The notes below the pieces were generated by a model. The model was not told where the DNA came from, ran no database searches, and saw only the letters and a list, made by a program, of their open reading frames with translations. Positions 44,654 through 53,183 of a stretch of 64,000 bases of DNA are shown in pieces. The stretch is from Brasilonema sennae CENA114. Its GTDB lineage: Bacteria; Cyanobacteriota; Cyanobacteriia; Cyanobacteriales; Nostocaceae. Within the stretch, counting starts at the first letter, position 1. Each line of letters starts with the position of its first letter. The position numbers and the translations under genes are program-made. The DNA is taken from the NCBI RefSeq assembly GCF_006968745.1, contig NZ_CP030118.1, forward strand, positions 6,158,284 to 6,222,283, read 5' to 3'.

Positions 44654-45445
44654 TTATAACTTAGTAGAACCAGGACGCGTTACTTCATTGGGATCGTGAA
44701 CTACTCGGGTTTGAGAGCGTTTAGGAATAAGACCTGCAAGACCTGCAAGACCAAGTAGACCAAGCCAACCCCAGTCAGAATGGCTCTCGGTTCTCACCTC
44801 TCTAACGCCTTGATTATTTGTTGTCGTGTCTGTGGTGCTGCCAGTGCCTGTACCAGTTGTCCCACCAGTGGTGTCAGTGCCACTACCAGTTGTACCAGTT
44901 CCAGTTGTACCTGTACCAGTTGTCCCACCAGTGGTGTCAGTGCCACTACCAGTTGTACCAGTTCCAGTTGTCCCACCAGTGGTGTCAGTGCCACTACCAG
45001 TCATACCCGTCCCATTTGTACCAGTGCCTGTAGTGCCTGTGCCGCCGGTACCGCTCGTTCCTGTGCCATCTGTTGTCGTACCAGTACCTGTAGTGCCTGT
45101 ACCTGTACCAGTACCTGTAGTGCCTGTACCTGTACCAGTACCTGTAGTGCCTGTACCTGTACCAGTACCTGTAGTGCCTGTACCTGTAGTGCCTGTACCT
45201 GTACCAGTGCCTGTAGTGCCTGTGCCTGTACCTGTAGTGCCTGTGCCTGTACCTGTACCTGTACTACCAGTGCCAGCACCACTACCAGCACCACTACCAC
45301 TACTGCCACTACTGGCACCACCTGATCCTCCACTACCACCACCACCACCAGATTGGGCAGAAACAGGTAGAGTTAAAGTCAAAGTAGCTAAACCGAGAGC
45401 GAAGGCGCTAGCCCAAACATTTTTAGATAAATGAGAAAGTTTCAT
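44654..45445 (-). CDS. Gly/Thr-rich secreted protein with WGxxGxxG C-terminus
   Basis: This 263-residue exported protein has a signal peptide (MKLSHLSKNVWASAFALGLA to VSAQ). About 180 residues of near-pure Gly/Thr/Ser follow (GTGTGTTGTG and GTDTTGGTTGTG repeats). The C-terminal anchor is WGWLGLLGLAGLAGLIPKR, the WGxxGxxG-type motif. The basic tail is short. It is probably a surface-exposed flexible protein sorted to the membrane. The repeats are encoded by a DNA minisatellite, so length can vary between strains. Confidence 0.8.
   Translation of the reverse strand: MKLSHLSKNVWASAFALGLATLTLTLPVSAQSGGGGGSGGSGGASSGSSGSGAGSGAGTGSTGTGTGTGTTGTGTGTTGTGTGTGTTGTGTTGTGTGTGTTGTGTGTGTTGTGTGTGTTGTGTTTDGTGTSGTGGTGTTGTGTNGTGMTGSGTDTTGGTTGTGTTGSGTDTTGGTTGTGTTGTGTTGSGTDTTGGTTGTGTGSTTDTTTNNQGVREVRTESHSDWGWLGLLGLAGLAGLIPKRSQTRVVHDPNEVTRPGSTKL
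44826..45290. repeat. coding minisatellite (ACCTGTAGTGCCTGT / CCACCAGTGGTGTCAGTG units)
   Basis: Two unit families are present. CCAGTTGTCCCACCAGTGGT-type repeats lie about 44844-45000, and ACCTGTACCAGTACCTGTAG / TGCCTGTACCTGT units lie about 45065-45290. All stay in frame within the Gly/Thr-rich gene. Confidence 0.85.
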
Positions 45446-46033
45446 AGTTTTTGTTGATTTTGTGTTGCAAGTTTTTTTGATAAATTCTCTGCTTTTTTTT
45501 AATGAGAACTGTTATAAATTGCTAGTTTTTTCGAGACTCATAACTTCACCTGAATTTTTAATAAGCTTTTTTCCTACGATAGAAACAATAGCTATCTTTA
45601 ATAACTCTGCAAGATCTTTTGTGGAATAGAACAACATAATCTGCTATTTGTAAAATTTACACTACTAGTTAGTACGATACCTGCTATTGTTTTTCTCAAC
45701 CTTCTACCATAGGAATAAACCGACTAATCCTCAAGGAGTAAGCTGGATTTTCAGTTAGCTTAAGAGCATAGATACAGTGAACAGGTCTCAATCTCAAAGA
45801 TGTGGCTATTATAAGTAGGAGATATAGTAATTATAAGTAGTAGATATATGGCAGTCGCCAGGTAGATTAGGACACGAACTAATGAGAAAACACGTTCACC
45901 AAGAGACTTTCAAGTCTGTTAAGTGTTCCCTGCTATAGCAATATGATTCACATAAAGCACAAACACGCGAAAAAATATCCAACCTTATTTAAATCTGGCT
46001 GATAGGAGTAGATTTGAGAGGATGAACATAACC
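45446..46033. other. intergenic region with a dispersed repeat copy
   Basis: There is no gene. At 45857-45932 lies a copy of the segment also found inside the MITE-like element (13428-13510): GCCAGGTAGATTAGGACA, then GAGACTTTCAA, GTTAAG and TTCCCTG. TTATAAGTAG occurs twice at 45808-45840. Confidence 0.6.
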
Positions 46034-47680
46034 TCATTTCTCTAAATTTCCATCAAAAGCATCTTGTGATGACGATGGAACAACCTTTTGATTTCCTTTC
46101 TGACGACGCGCTAGCCATTCGGTGTAGAAAAAGAGAATAGCTAGTAAAATGTAGCCGACTGCCCAAGGCGTTCCAGTTCCAAAACCCAAATTGACAACAG
46201 TATCTGCTACAGTCCAACGGTAGCTATGCATCAACCCAAACCAAGAGAGTAAGGCTGCTGCTATAGACCAATAACCAGCTTTGCGGAAGTCTCGCTCAAT
46301 AATATAAACTGTGATACCAGCTAAAATCATAGCTGAAAAAATAAAGCCCTGCTCTAAAGCAAAAGCACCATCTATATATGTATCGCTCAATTTAAACTGT
46401 TCAATTAAAGCAGGAGTCAGGGGTTTGTCTGGTGTTCCTAAACCTGCCGCGCGTAGTGCATTTTTGGCAATTAAAGCACCCCAACCTGCGATACCTGGTA
46501 ACAAACCGACAACGACAGCAGGCGCATGGTGAGAAGGAGTTGCTGTGAAGCTTTGAGCTACAATGACAATGCCAATCCATAACACAATTGCCATTCCAGC
46601 TTCAACGGGGACAAAATAGGCAAGGATGGCAACGGTTCCAGTTAAGCACAGCAAGCCCATAAAAATACCGTTGAGAATGGAGTAACCCACTCTTGCACCT
46701 AAAGCTTTCCAACCAGGATGTCCAATATAAATGGTTGTTGGGAAACAAGAACCACAAATGGCTGCAACCAATGTACCAATACCATTTGCTGCAAGACTTG
46801 GGGTTGCAGGATAAACATCTCCTGCAGCTTCAGCACTTTCTAAATTTTGCAGGCTACCGACAAGGTTAAATAATCCCATCGGTAAAATGATGCTGAAATA
46901 GTCGAGTAAGACTGCGCGACTATTCCATAAATCCCCTAGCCATAACCTTGGTATGTAAACTCCTATCGGTTGTAGTGCAGTAGCGAACTTGGCGTTATCC
47001 CAACTGACTAAACCTGTACCCCAAGCCAAACCAATTCCCAAAAGCACTGCTAATAATCCACCAGGAATGGCAAATCGCACTTGTCCAAAGTAGGTAATTA
47101 AGATAACGCCTAAAGGAACTAAACCAACTACGGGATTGGCAAAAGTCCGAAAGAGAAAGCCAATTGCAATGAAAGTGATAGCAATACCACCTAAAGTGGA
47201 AAGCATCGCTGCGCGAGGAACAAGACGACGCAGAGGATTACCAACCCATGCACCGACTAATTCTATCAAACCTGAACCCAAGCAAGCGACCAAACCGGCT
47301 TGCCATGCGAGTTCAGCAGCTTGTTCTGATGATACACCTTGGGCGATCGCCGTCAACCGCACAGGCAACATCACCAAAAATACATAAGCAAAAAGGCTCA
47401 CTGTATTAATGCCATAAGGCAAAGCAGTGATATCATCCCGTTGTTCTCGTTGCCCTTGTTTGTAAGCTAACCATCCATAATAAAAGTTACCAACAATTAA
47501 ACTTAAAGCAATTCCTGGCAGAATACGCCCGTATACCAGGGAGGGAGAAAAGCCAAGCACCCCTTGACATAAATTCACAATCAACAAAATTTGAATCAAG
47601 TTGTCGAGGAAAAGCCCAAACAAACCATCTATATCTCTGCGGACAAACCAGCGGGGAGTCTTAACTGTTGAGATTTCCAT
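46034..47680 (-). CDS. NCS2-type permease (xanthine/uracil/purine transporter family)
   Basis: This 548-residue polytopic membrane protein has about 12 hydrophobic helices. The family is indicated by DDITALPYGINTVSLFAYVF, RAAMLSTLGGIAITFIAIGF, FSIILPMGLFNLVGSLQNLESAEAAGDVYPATPSLAANGIGTL and CFPTTIYIGHPGWKALGARVGYS, which replace the usual NCS2 QNxGxxxLT region. It would move a nucleobase-like solute with cations; the substrate is unknown. It is divergent from a GNAT gene. ATG 47680 is natural. Confidence 0.8.
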   Translation of the reverse strand: MEISTVKTPRWFVRRDIDGLFGLFLDNLIQILLIVNLCQGVLGFSPSLVYGRILPGIALSLIVGNFYYGWLAYKQGQREQRDDITALPYGINTVSLFAYVFLVMLPVRLTAIAQGVSSEQAAELAWQAGLVACLGSGLIELVGAWVGNPLRRLVPRAAMLSTLGGIAITFIAIGFLFRTFANPVVGLVPLGVILITYFGQVRFAIPGGLLAVLLGIGLAWGTGLVSWDNAKFATALQPIGVYIPRLWLGDLWNSRAVLLDYFSIILPMGLFNLVGSLQNLESAEAAGDVYPATPSLAANGIGTLVAAICGSCFPTTIYIGHPGWKALGARVGYSILNGIFMGLLCLTGTVAILAYFVPVEAGMAIVLWIGIVIVAQSFTATPSHHAPAVVVGLLPGIAGWGALIAKNALRAAGLGTPDKPLTPALIEQFKLSDTYIDGAFALEQGFIFSAMILAGITVYIIERDFRKAGYWSIAAALLSWFGLMHSYRWTVADTVVNLGFGTGTPWAVGYILLAILFFYTEWLARRQKGNQKVVPSSSQDAFDGNLEK

Positions 47681-47842
47681 CGTTTACTTTTACCTCGACA
47701 ATTTTTTTGTGTTCGCGTGCGTCGCGGCTGCTTTGCAGCATCATCTTGTTGGTTTAAGGATATCAGTAAGGGTAATGTTTGGAGTAATCTTCAAGTGGAC
47801 AGGCGGTATAGTTGAATCAGACGTTGAAAGTGGCAAGATGTC

Positions 47843-48349
47843 ATGAGCTTGGTATTTGAAACTCAGAGGTTGCGATTAAAGCCAATCTTAGAGAGTGAGC
47901 TTAACACACTACACAGTATTTTTATTAATCCGTACGTTAGAAAATATTTGTGCGATGACAAGGTTTGGTCTTTGCAACAGGTTGAAGAAATGTTGATAGA
48001 AAGTCAAAGGCTTTTTGATGAAAGAAAGTTTGGTCTTTGGTTTATTGAGACTAAAAATGAGAAAGAAATTATTGGGTTTGTTGGTTTGTGGTATTTCTTT
48101 GGTGAAGGGCAACCCCAATTAGCTTATGCTTTGCTGCCTGAAGCGACGAAAAAAGGCTACGCTACCGAAGCTGCAACCAGAATACTAAAGTATTGTTTCA
48201 ACGAACTTGGCTATCAGTATCTTTTAGCAAGCTGTGATCAGCCAAACGTTGAGTCACGGAAAGTAGCAGAAAGAATTGGAATGAGAGAAGTACAGGAAAA
48301 AATTGTGAATGGTAACCCCATATTATTTTTCAGGGTTGAGAGGTTTTAG
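47843..48349 (+). CDS. GNAT family N-acetyltransferase (RimJ/RimL-like)
   Basis: This 168-residue acetyl-CoA-dependent acetyltransferase begins ETQRLRLKPILESELNTLHSIF. It has GFVGLWYFFGEGQPQLAYALLPEATKKGYATEAATRIL (motif A; the acetyl-CoA loop KKGYATEA) and LGYQYLLASCDQPNVESRKVAERIGM as motif B. This is typical of the RimJ/RimL group acting on protein N-termini or small amines. The substrate is unknown. ATG 47843 is used. Confidence 0.88.
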   Translation: MSLVFETQRLRLKPILESELNTLHSIFINPYVRKYLCDDKVWSLQQVEEMLIESQRLFDERKFGLWFIETKNEKEIIGFVGLWYFFGEGQPQLAYALLPEATKKGYATEAATRILKYCFNELGYQYLLASCDQPNVESRKVAERIGMREVQEKIVNGNPILFFRVERF

Positions 48350-48424
48350 ATAAAGTGCGGAGGAACACCAGACAAACCTATACATCCCCTACACCCTTAC
48401 CCCCTTACACCCCTAGTTCTTGAC

Positions 48425-49615
48425 TCAAGCAATACTGCCACGCTTTCTAGCTTCTTTATAAGAAGTTCCTACATTTTTTATACCAGCTTTAATCATCTGT
48501 CTTTCAAGGATGGCAAAGAATCGCGTTCTATCCCCACCGCGCACCACTGCTTGATTGTGGGCTTCGGCGATCGCCACTGGATACCCATATCCCTTCTGCA
48601 CTTGTGCTAACATCAGTCCTAGTGCTAGGTCAAACATTGTTGTGTTCTGGGCTACCCATGAGGGCACTTCTATCCGGGCAATTTCGGTACCCACATGCAC
48701 GTAACAAAAGTAAATTGCTTGGTCTTGGTATAAGTCAAGAATACGAACATTGCTGCGCCATAAACAACCGCGTTGTCCTGGTTTGAGTAAGGTAGATAAA
48801 AGAGTTGTATCTCGTAAAGGTTCAAAGACTTTGCAAGGGACTTTTTCGAGTTGATTTGGGCAAAAGCTTGCACAATCTGGTACTGTGTGCGGACAAGCTA
48901 AAAGACGTAAAAAGTTCATGCCTTCAACATTACGAGAAGCACTCACATAACCCATCAGGGGAATTTGAGCATCACGCAACTTTTGCCAAGCTTCCAAGAT
49001 GGGGGGTAAGATGCGATCGCGTGCTTCCAAAGGCAATTGCTCTAAAAACCAGTAAATCAACGAACCATCCACCATCGCTAACGTTGGAACTTCTTCTGTT
49101 CCCCTGTCCTCTTTTACACTGCAAGCCAGTTCTGTCAGCACCGTTGCTTCACTTGCTGTGCGGCAAAAACCCATCCATTCTTCAGTACGAATACCCCATT
49201 TGCGAGAAAAATATAAATCCTCGGGGCGATAGAATATCTCCGGTAAACTATCTAGAAGTGGGTAACGGTTTTGTCCATAATGTAAGATAACTCTACCGAT
49301 ATTAAGAAGATAGCAGTAAGCAATTTCGTGGTGACTGGGAGATATTTGAGAACCATCGGTTGCAATGACGGTATGTATTTTAGGGGGAACCGGGATATCA
49401 ATACAGGTGTTGAGTGGTTCTAGGGGAGTCGCATTGGCAAAGAGGATGCGATCGCGCCATTTTTCCTGTCGCTGTACCAACTCGTCCTGACATCCCACAG
49501 CATTTTGAAAATGTTTTTGAGCCAATTCTAAACGCTGGCGACTAGCAGCCGCCTCTTGCGTCAGATGTTGACTCAAGCCCTGCATTTGTCTTGCCAGTTT
49601 AGTGAGGTCAAGCAT
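48425..49615 (-). CDS. NurA-domain DNA nuclease
   Basis: This 396-residue protein has a NurA-type nuclease fold, a 5'-3' nuclease linked to HerA helicase in archaea and present alone in cyanobacteria. HTVIATDGSQISPSHHE (about residues 81-97) supplies the first conserved Asp, TLAMVDGSLIYWFLEQLP the second acidic strand, and YPVAIAEAHNQAVVRGGDR the C-terminal block. ATG 49615 (MLDLTKLARQM) is preferred over a longer in-frame start at 49684. No herA is adjacent. Confidence 0.85.
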   Translation of the reverse strand: MLDLTKLARQMQGLSQHLTQEAAASRQRLELAQKHFQNAVGCQDELVQRQEKWRDRILFANATPLEPLNTCIDIPVPPKIHTVIATDGSQISPSHHEIAYCYLLNIGRVILHYGQNRYPLLDSLPEIFYRPEDLYFSRKWGIRTEEWMGFCRTASEATVLTELACSVKEDRGTEEVPTLAMVDGSLIYWFLEQLPLEARDRILPPILEAWQKLRDAQIPLMGYVSASRNVEGMNFLRLLACPHTVPDCASFCPNQLEKVPCKVFEPLRDTTLLSTLLKPGQRGCLWRSNVRILDLYQDQAIYFCYVHVGTEIARIEVPSWVAQNTTMFDLALGLMLAQVQKGYGYPVAIAEAHNQAVVRGGDRTRFFAILERQMIKAGIKNVGTSYKEARKRGSIA

Positions 49616-50008
49616 AATCGTAAGTTTACCAGTTGTGAAGTATGAGTTCTGAGTGTTGAAAGAAAGAGACTCAGAACTCAGCACTCAGCACTATCTTAGA
49701 GGATGTTTTCTCAGTGGTGATACTCACTAGCCACTAGAGGCGAAATGTTTTGATATCAAATGATATTCAGAAAAATTCTTGCTATCCTGACAGATAAAGT
49801 AGATATACGTAAAATTAAGTATAATAAAATGTAGTATGAACCGAGTTGTAGAACCAAATCGGTGTCAGTTGCCAGCGCCATATTCGCTCAATTGAGCGGT
49901 GCTGGTACAGTTTTTGCTATTCAATGGCAGGTGTTACATAAAATATGTGGCACTTGATTTTGAGAGTCTCAAAAATTAAGTAAATCTACTAATCTTTTGG
50001 AGTATTGC
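49616..50008. other. intergenic region with palindrome
   Basis: There is no gene. CGCTCAATTGAGCG at 49885-49898 is a perfect 14-bp palindrome, nested in GCCAGC ... GCTGGT arms (49871-49906). TCAGAACTCAGCACTCAGCACT occurs near 49671-49692. The promoter of the Bell-like operon probably lies in the last 150 bp. Confidence 0.55.
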
Positions 50009-50452
50009 ATGACTAACCCAATTGTTGCTGTGACTGCTGCTGAAATTCTTAAGCTTGCTTTCAATGAGTTTATTAAATCTAGTACTGGCGAAGCTGCCAA
50101 AAAGCTGACAAGTGAGGCTTTAAGCAAAGCTAATGAATTACGTCAGAAGATTGTGTCACGGTTCAAGGATAGACAAAATGTGAAGGCAGAAAAAGCAATA
50201 ACTGCTGTTCAGGAACAGTATTCTCTAGAAGCATTGAACAAATTGACAACTTACCTAGATGACGAGATAGATGAAGAACCAAGTTTTGCTGATGATTTGC
50301 GACAACTCGCACAGCAAATTATCAACATTCAAAACATAAGTCAGAAACAAGTACAGTTTGGCGAAATGAAGCAATTAAACCGTGACAATGCCAAAGGGAC
50401 TCAAGTTCAAGCAAATCGAATTGATCGAATTGGTGATGATTACACGAAGTAA
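50009..50452 (+). CDS. Bell-like helical effector candidate with C-terminal amyloid-type motif
   Basis: This 147-residue protein starts TNPIVAVTAAEILKLAFNEF, a moderately hydrophobic helix. Helices KLTSEALSKANELRQKIVSRF and EALNKLTTYLDDEIDEEPSF plus ADDLRQLAQQI follow. This layout (small N-terminal helical bundle, Arg-rich helix, acidic helix, DDLRQL end) resembles bacterial Bell domains, inferred pore-forming effectors. The last 17 residues form a Gln/Ile/Gly/Asp/Tyr motif (QVQANRI then IGDDY). The adjacent TPR protein carries a matching motif at its N-terminus. ATG 50009 has GGAG about ten bases upstream and is preferred over TTG 49997. Confidence 0.65.
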   Translation: MTNPIVAVTAAEILKLAFNEFIKSSTGEAAKKLTSEALSKANELRQKIVSRFKDRQNVKAEKAITAVQEQYSLEALNKLTTYLDDEIDEEPSFADDLRQLAQQIINIQNISQKQVQFGEMKQLNRDNAKGTQVQANRIDRIGDDYTK

Positions 50453-50504
50453 TTTTTTGTTGAAACACAAATATAGCAATCCTATATGAGTTGTGAGAAT
50501 TATC

Positions 50505-50602
50505 GTTCGCGTAGCGTGCGCCCTTGGCGCATACCGCCAAGACGAGCCAGCGCTGCAGGAGGGTCTCCCTCCGTAGGCGTCTGGCGTCGCCAAGGACGCC
50601 AA
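50505..50602. repeat. GC-rich palindromic repeat between the Bell-like and TPR genes
   Basis: CGTAGCGTGCGCCCTTGGCG, CCAGCGCTGCAGGAGGGTC, TCCCTCCGTAGGCGTCTGGCG and GCCAAGGACGCCAAG belong to the same repeat families as the other GC-rich blocks. It lies entirely in the 177-bp gap, and the two genes are otherwise in one direction. Confidence 0.75.
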
Positions 50603-50629
50603 GAAAGAGAAGAAAAATAGGACTATTAT

Positions 50630-51157
50630 ATGGAGCAAAACAATTACGGCGGGAAAAATTATCAGATTCAAGCAGAGAGTATTGGGCATGTTGGTGATGT
50701 ATATCAAACTCCACAAGTCACTGGAGAGGAGTTACTGCACAAAGGAATTCAGCTTCTCAATCAACGAGCTTACCGCCAAGCTATTGATGTGTTGAGTGAT
50801 GCAACAAAAACTAATCCGTCAATCTCCGATACTCACTACTATTTGGCAATAGCACTATTGAATGGTGAAAAACCTAGAAAGATTGACGTATGGACGATTC
50901 AAAGAATTGAATCAGAACTGAATGCCGCAGTTTGTGGAGATGCCAAATCATCGAAACATTATATGCTTTGGGCAATCGTAAAGCATGGTTATTACGTCAT
51001 GAATGGATTCAGAGAAAAGACTCCTACATCTGCCCAACTTTTCAGTCAAGGTCAATTTATAGAGACTGAACATGCAAGAGAAATTCTTGATCATCTGGAT
51101 GACCAGAAAAATCCATATTGGATGCATCTATATAAAAAATTTGGAAGACATAACTAA
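50630..51157 (+). CDS. N-terminal amyloid-type motif plus TPR-like protein
   Basis: This 175-residue protein carries at residues 11-27 a motif (YQIQAESIG then VGDVY) that aligns with the C-terminal motif of the preceding gene: seven identical and several conservative positions. From about residue 33 the sequence is helical with a TPR-like pair (ELLHKGIQLLNQRAYRQAIDVLSDATKTNP and SDTHYYLAIALL). A charged C-terminal region ends DDQKNPYWMHLYKKFGRHN. No NTPase or enzymatic domain is present. It lies 177 bp after the Bell-like gene and 21 bp before a membrane protein gene. I infer it is the receptor or adaptor of the pair. Confidence 0.7.
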   Translation: MEQNNYGGKNYQIQAESIGHVGDVYQTPQVTGEELLHKGIQLLNQRAYRQAIDVLSDATKTNPSISDTHYYLAIALLNGEKPRKIDVWTIQRIESELNAAVCGDAKSSKHYMLWAIVKHGYYVMNGFREKTPTSAQLFSQGQFIETEHAREILDHLDDQKNPYWMHLYKKFGRHN

Positions 51158-51178
51158 TAAAGAGGATAAATCACTACC

Positions 51179-52012
51179 ATGAGTATTTCCATAAATCGTT
51201 CAAAAGCAGTAGGTAAATATTTCACGTCAACTCCCAAAAAGCCTGTTCAGCCTGATAATTTAAATGATAAAAAGAGCATATATATTGGATGGGGCATGAT
51301 TATTTTTGCCTTATTATCGTTTATTTTTTTGTCAATCATAAGTTTTGTTATACGATATTTTGGAATTAAGAAATTGAGGAAGGCATTAGTTGATAAGGAA
51401 AACTATGAAAGAGATTTTGAACAATATAAAAAGGATTATGCACGGGCAGAACCGAAACCATCAGATGAACAAATAGATGAATGGATGGATGATGACATAG
51501 ATAACATCATTGAAGAATCGTTGAGAAAACTGGACTTAGAGGACGGAGATTATACAGCAAAGCCTTTCATTATTGGAGGTCCAGCAGATTTAGACGATAC
51601 GCGATATGCTCTCGGTAAAGACGGCAAAATTCGATATTCACATCTTAATGTACTGATTGTTTATTTAACTGATCACAATATCTTAACTTATCGATGTGAA
51701 AACACTCTAGAATCCGGACAAATTTTGAAAGATAGTACACAAGAGTTTCCATACAAAGAGATTACGAATATTGAGATAAAGACTATCAATAAAAAAATCT
51801 CTTTTGTGAACGACAAAACAGATTATGAAAAAGGCGTACAACAATTTGCGATCTATACAAGTGGCGGCAATGTTATTGAGGTGACTTACTCCTTCTCACA
51901 CGATGCATATCATCAAGGTGAACTAGTCAACATTGGTTCTCAACAGACAATTAAAGCCGTGCGGAAGAAGTTGGAAGAGTACAAGAAGAGGTATCAGAAG
52001 TATGAAAGGTAA
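51179..52012 (+). CDS. membrane protein of unknown function in the Bell-like/TPR gene set
   Basis: The 277 residues have one strong membrane segment (IYIGWGMIIFALLSFIFLSIISFVI, about residues 35-59). A charged coiled-coil stretch (KKLRKALVDKENYERDFEQYKKDY) and a mixed alpha/beta C-terminal domain (LNVLIVYLTDHNILTYRCEN, QEFPYKEITNIEIKTI) follow. No family was recognised. It begins 21 bp after the TPR gene and is probably in the same operon, which suggests a membrane-located role for the set. Confidence 0.65.
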   Translation: MSISINRSKAVGKYFTSTPKKPVQPDNLNDKKSIYIGWGMIIFALLSFIFLSIISFVIRYFGIKKLRKALVDKENYERDFEQYKKDYARAEPKPSDEQIDEWMDDDIDNIIEESLRKLDLEDGDYTAKPFIIGGPADLDDTRYALGKDGKIRYSHLNVLIVYLTDHNILTYRCENTLESGQILKDSTQEFPYKEITNIEIKTINKKISFVNDKTDYEKGVQQFAIYTSGGNVIEVTYSFSHDAYHQGELVNIGSQQTIKAVRKKLEEYKKRYQKYER

Positions 52013-52039
52013 CTGAGATCTTGCACCAGCTTTTGGATC

Positions 52040-52153
52040 AGCCAAGAAATTTATTTCTTGGCTGAAAGCTCAAGTAAGCTAAAGCTTACTGAATATACAT
52101 TCGAGTCCGTTTTAACGGACTTTGGCTATGAGCCTTGAACTTTAGTTCAAGGC
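52040..52153. repeat. chain of four stem-loops between convergent genes
   Basis: AGCCAAGAA/TTCTTGGCT (52040-52063), AGTAAGCT-aa-AGCTTACT (52073-52090), GTCCGTT-tt-AACGGAC (52105-52120) and GCCTTGAAC-ttta-GTTCAAGGC (52132-52153) follow within 114 bp. They could act as a bidirectional terminator for the membrane protein and HAD genes, or form a repeat cassette. Confidence 0.75.
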
Positions 52154-52167
52154 GTACTAACATCCTC

Positions 52168-52953
52168 TTAAAACCATTGCGAGAAATCTTTCGGAAACTG
52201 AGCCAGTGATAATAGCTGAATTACTGGATCATTTTGGGCAGTTACTTTTTCGGTTGAAGTATTATAACCCCAATCTGCAAGAAATAATTTTACTTCCTCA
52301 AGACCAGGTTGCTGTTGAACAAGTTGTAATGTTTTCAGTCGATCTTCTACAAACCACACTCTTTCTGGTGAAGCATTTGTTTTTTGAATTAATGCTCGTA
52401 GAATTTCGTGTTTGGGACGCTTGACTTCTTTGCCAAAAATAATGTCTTGCGGTAAATCGACTCCTCCTTGTTTCAATAGCTGCTGTGCGAAACGCCCTTC
52501 TTTTGTCGTGATGATATACAGGTTGGTTGTGCTATCGACTGTTGCTTTAATTTTTTCGATTATCCCTGGATAAAATCTATGCAAACTCAACCAACCATCT
52601 AAATCTGTAGCAATCCATTCATCCCGAATCTTATCTAGTTTCTGACCAATGTCTGTTGCTTTGAGATTGTCTTTTAACAAAATTTCTTGGGTAATTGTTG
52701 TCCATTCCTGAAGAATCTTTTCTTCCGGAATTTCCTCTACCAAGGCTTTGACTAAAACAGGCATTTCCCAACCAGTTTCGATCACAGGTCTGAGTTGATA
52801 GAATTTTGAGGCGAAATCATTGTGTGGTGTTTCTTGCTTTGGTGACCAAATTTGACAATAGGTACGCCAAGCGACTTCAAAATATTCTATTAATCCGTCG
52901 CAAATAACACCATCAAAGTCTAGGGCGAGAATTGTAGGAGTGCTTGCCGTCAT
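52168..52953 (-). CDS. HAD superfamily hydrolase
   Basis: This 261-residue phosphatase-type HAD protein has motif I LALDFDGVICDGLIEYF (nucleophile Asp and +2 Asp), motif II LYIITTKEGRFAQQLL (Thr), and motif III/IV around FGKEVKRPKHEIL and VWFVEDRLKTLQLV (Lys and Asp pair). The cap is inserted after motif I. The substrate is unknown. ATG 52953 is natural. It is convergent with the membrane protein gene. Confidence 0.85.
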   Translation of the reverse strand: MTASTPTILALDFDGVICDGLIEYFEVAWRTYCQIWSPKQETPHNDFASKFYQLRPVIETGWEMPVLVKALVEEIPEEKILQEWTTITQEILLKDNLKATDIGQKLDKIRDEWIATDLDGWLSLHRFYPGIIEKIKATVDSTTNLYIITTKEGRFAQQLLKQGGVDLPQDIIFGKEVKRPKHEILRALIQKTNASPERVWFVEDRLKTLQLVQQQPGLEEVKLFLADWGYNTSTEKVTAQNDPVIQLLSLAQFPKDFSQWF

Positions 52954-53098
52954 TTTTTTTGAGGATGAAAACTGCTGCTGTCAGCTTACCTGACAATTGC
53001 AAATCATGCAGTAGCTTAGAGACATGTTGCTGAATTTGAGCATGAACTCACGGGAACGCGGTTGAATAAACAACTCCTGACTAGCGCGATACGCGTAG

Positions 53099-53161
53099 CG
53101 TCTTTGTTTTGTATGGACACAAGAGAGTGCAGAAAAAGTTGAAATAGTGGACTATCATTAA
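53099..53161 (+). pseudogene. remnant of higB toxin C-terminus
   Basis: Twenty codons before the TAA at 53159-53161 read RLCFVWTQESAEKVEIVDYH, which matches the end of RelE/HigB-type toxins (typically ...RICFRW...VEIVDYH). An in-frame TAG at 53096 and a GCGCGATACGCGTAGCG-like repeat directly precede it, so the rest of the toxin is gone. It lies 22 bp before higA, the usual higB-higA spacing. Confidence 0.7.
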
Positions 53162-53183
53162 GCCCATAAGGAGATATAAACAG

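Noticed and set aside
45065..45290. CRISPR-like regular repeats
   Set aside because: Units are contiguous without unique spacers and encode Gly/Thr in frame, so this is a coding minisatellite.
44780..45434. Plus-strand Cys/Ser- or Val/Pro-rich frames opposite the Gly/Thr-rich gene
   Set aside because: They are mirror translations of the minisatellite; the minus strand has the signal peptide and C-terminal anchor.
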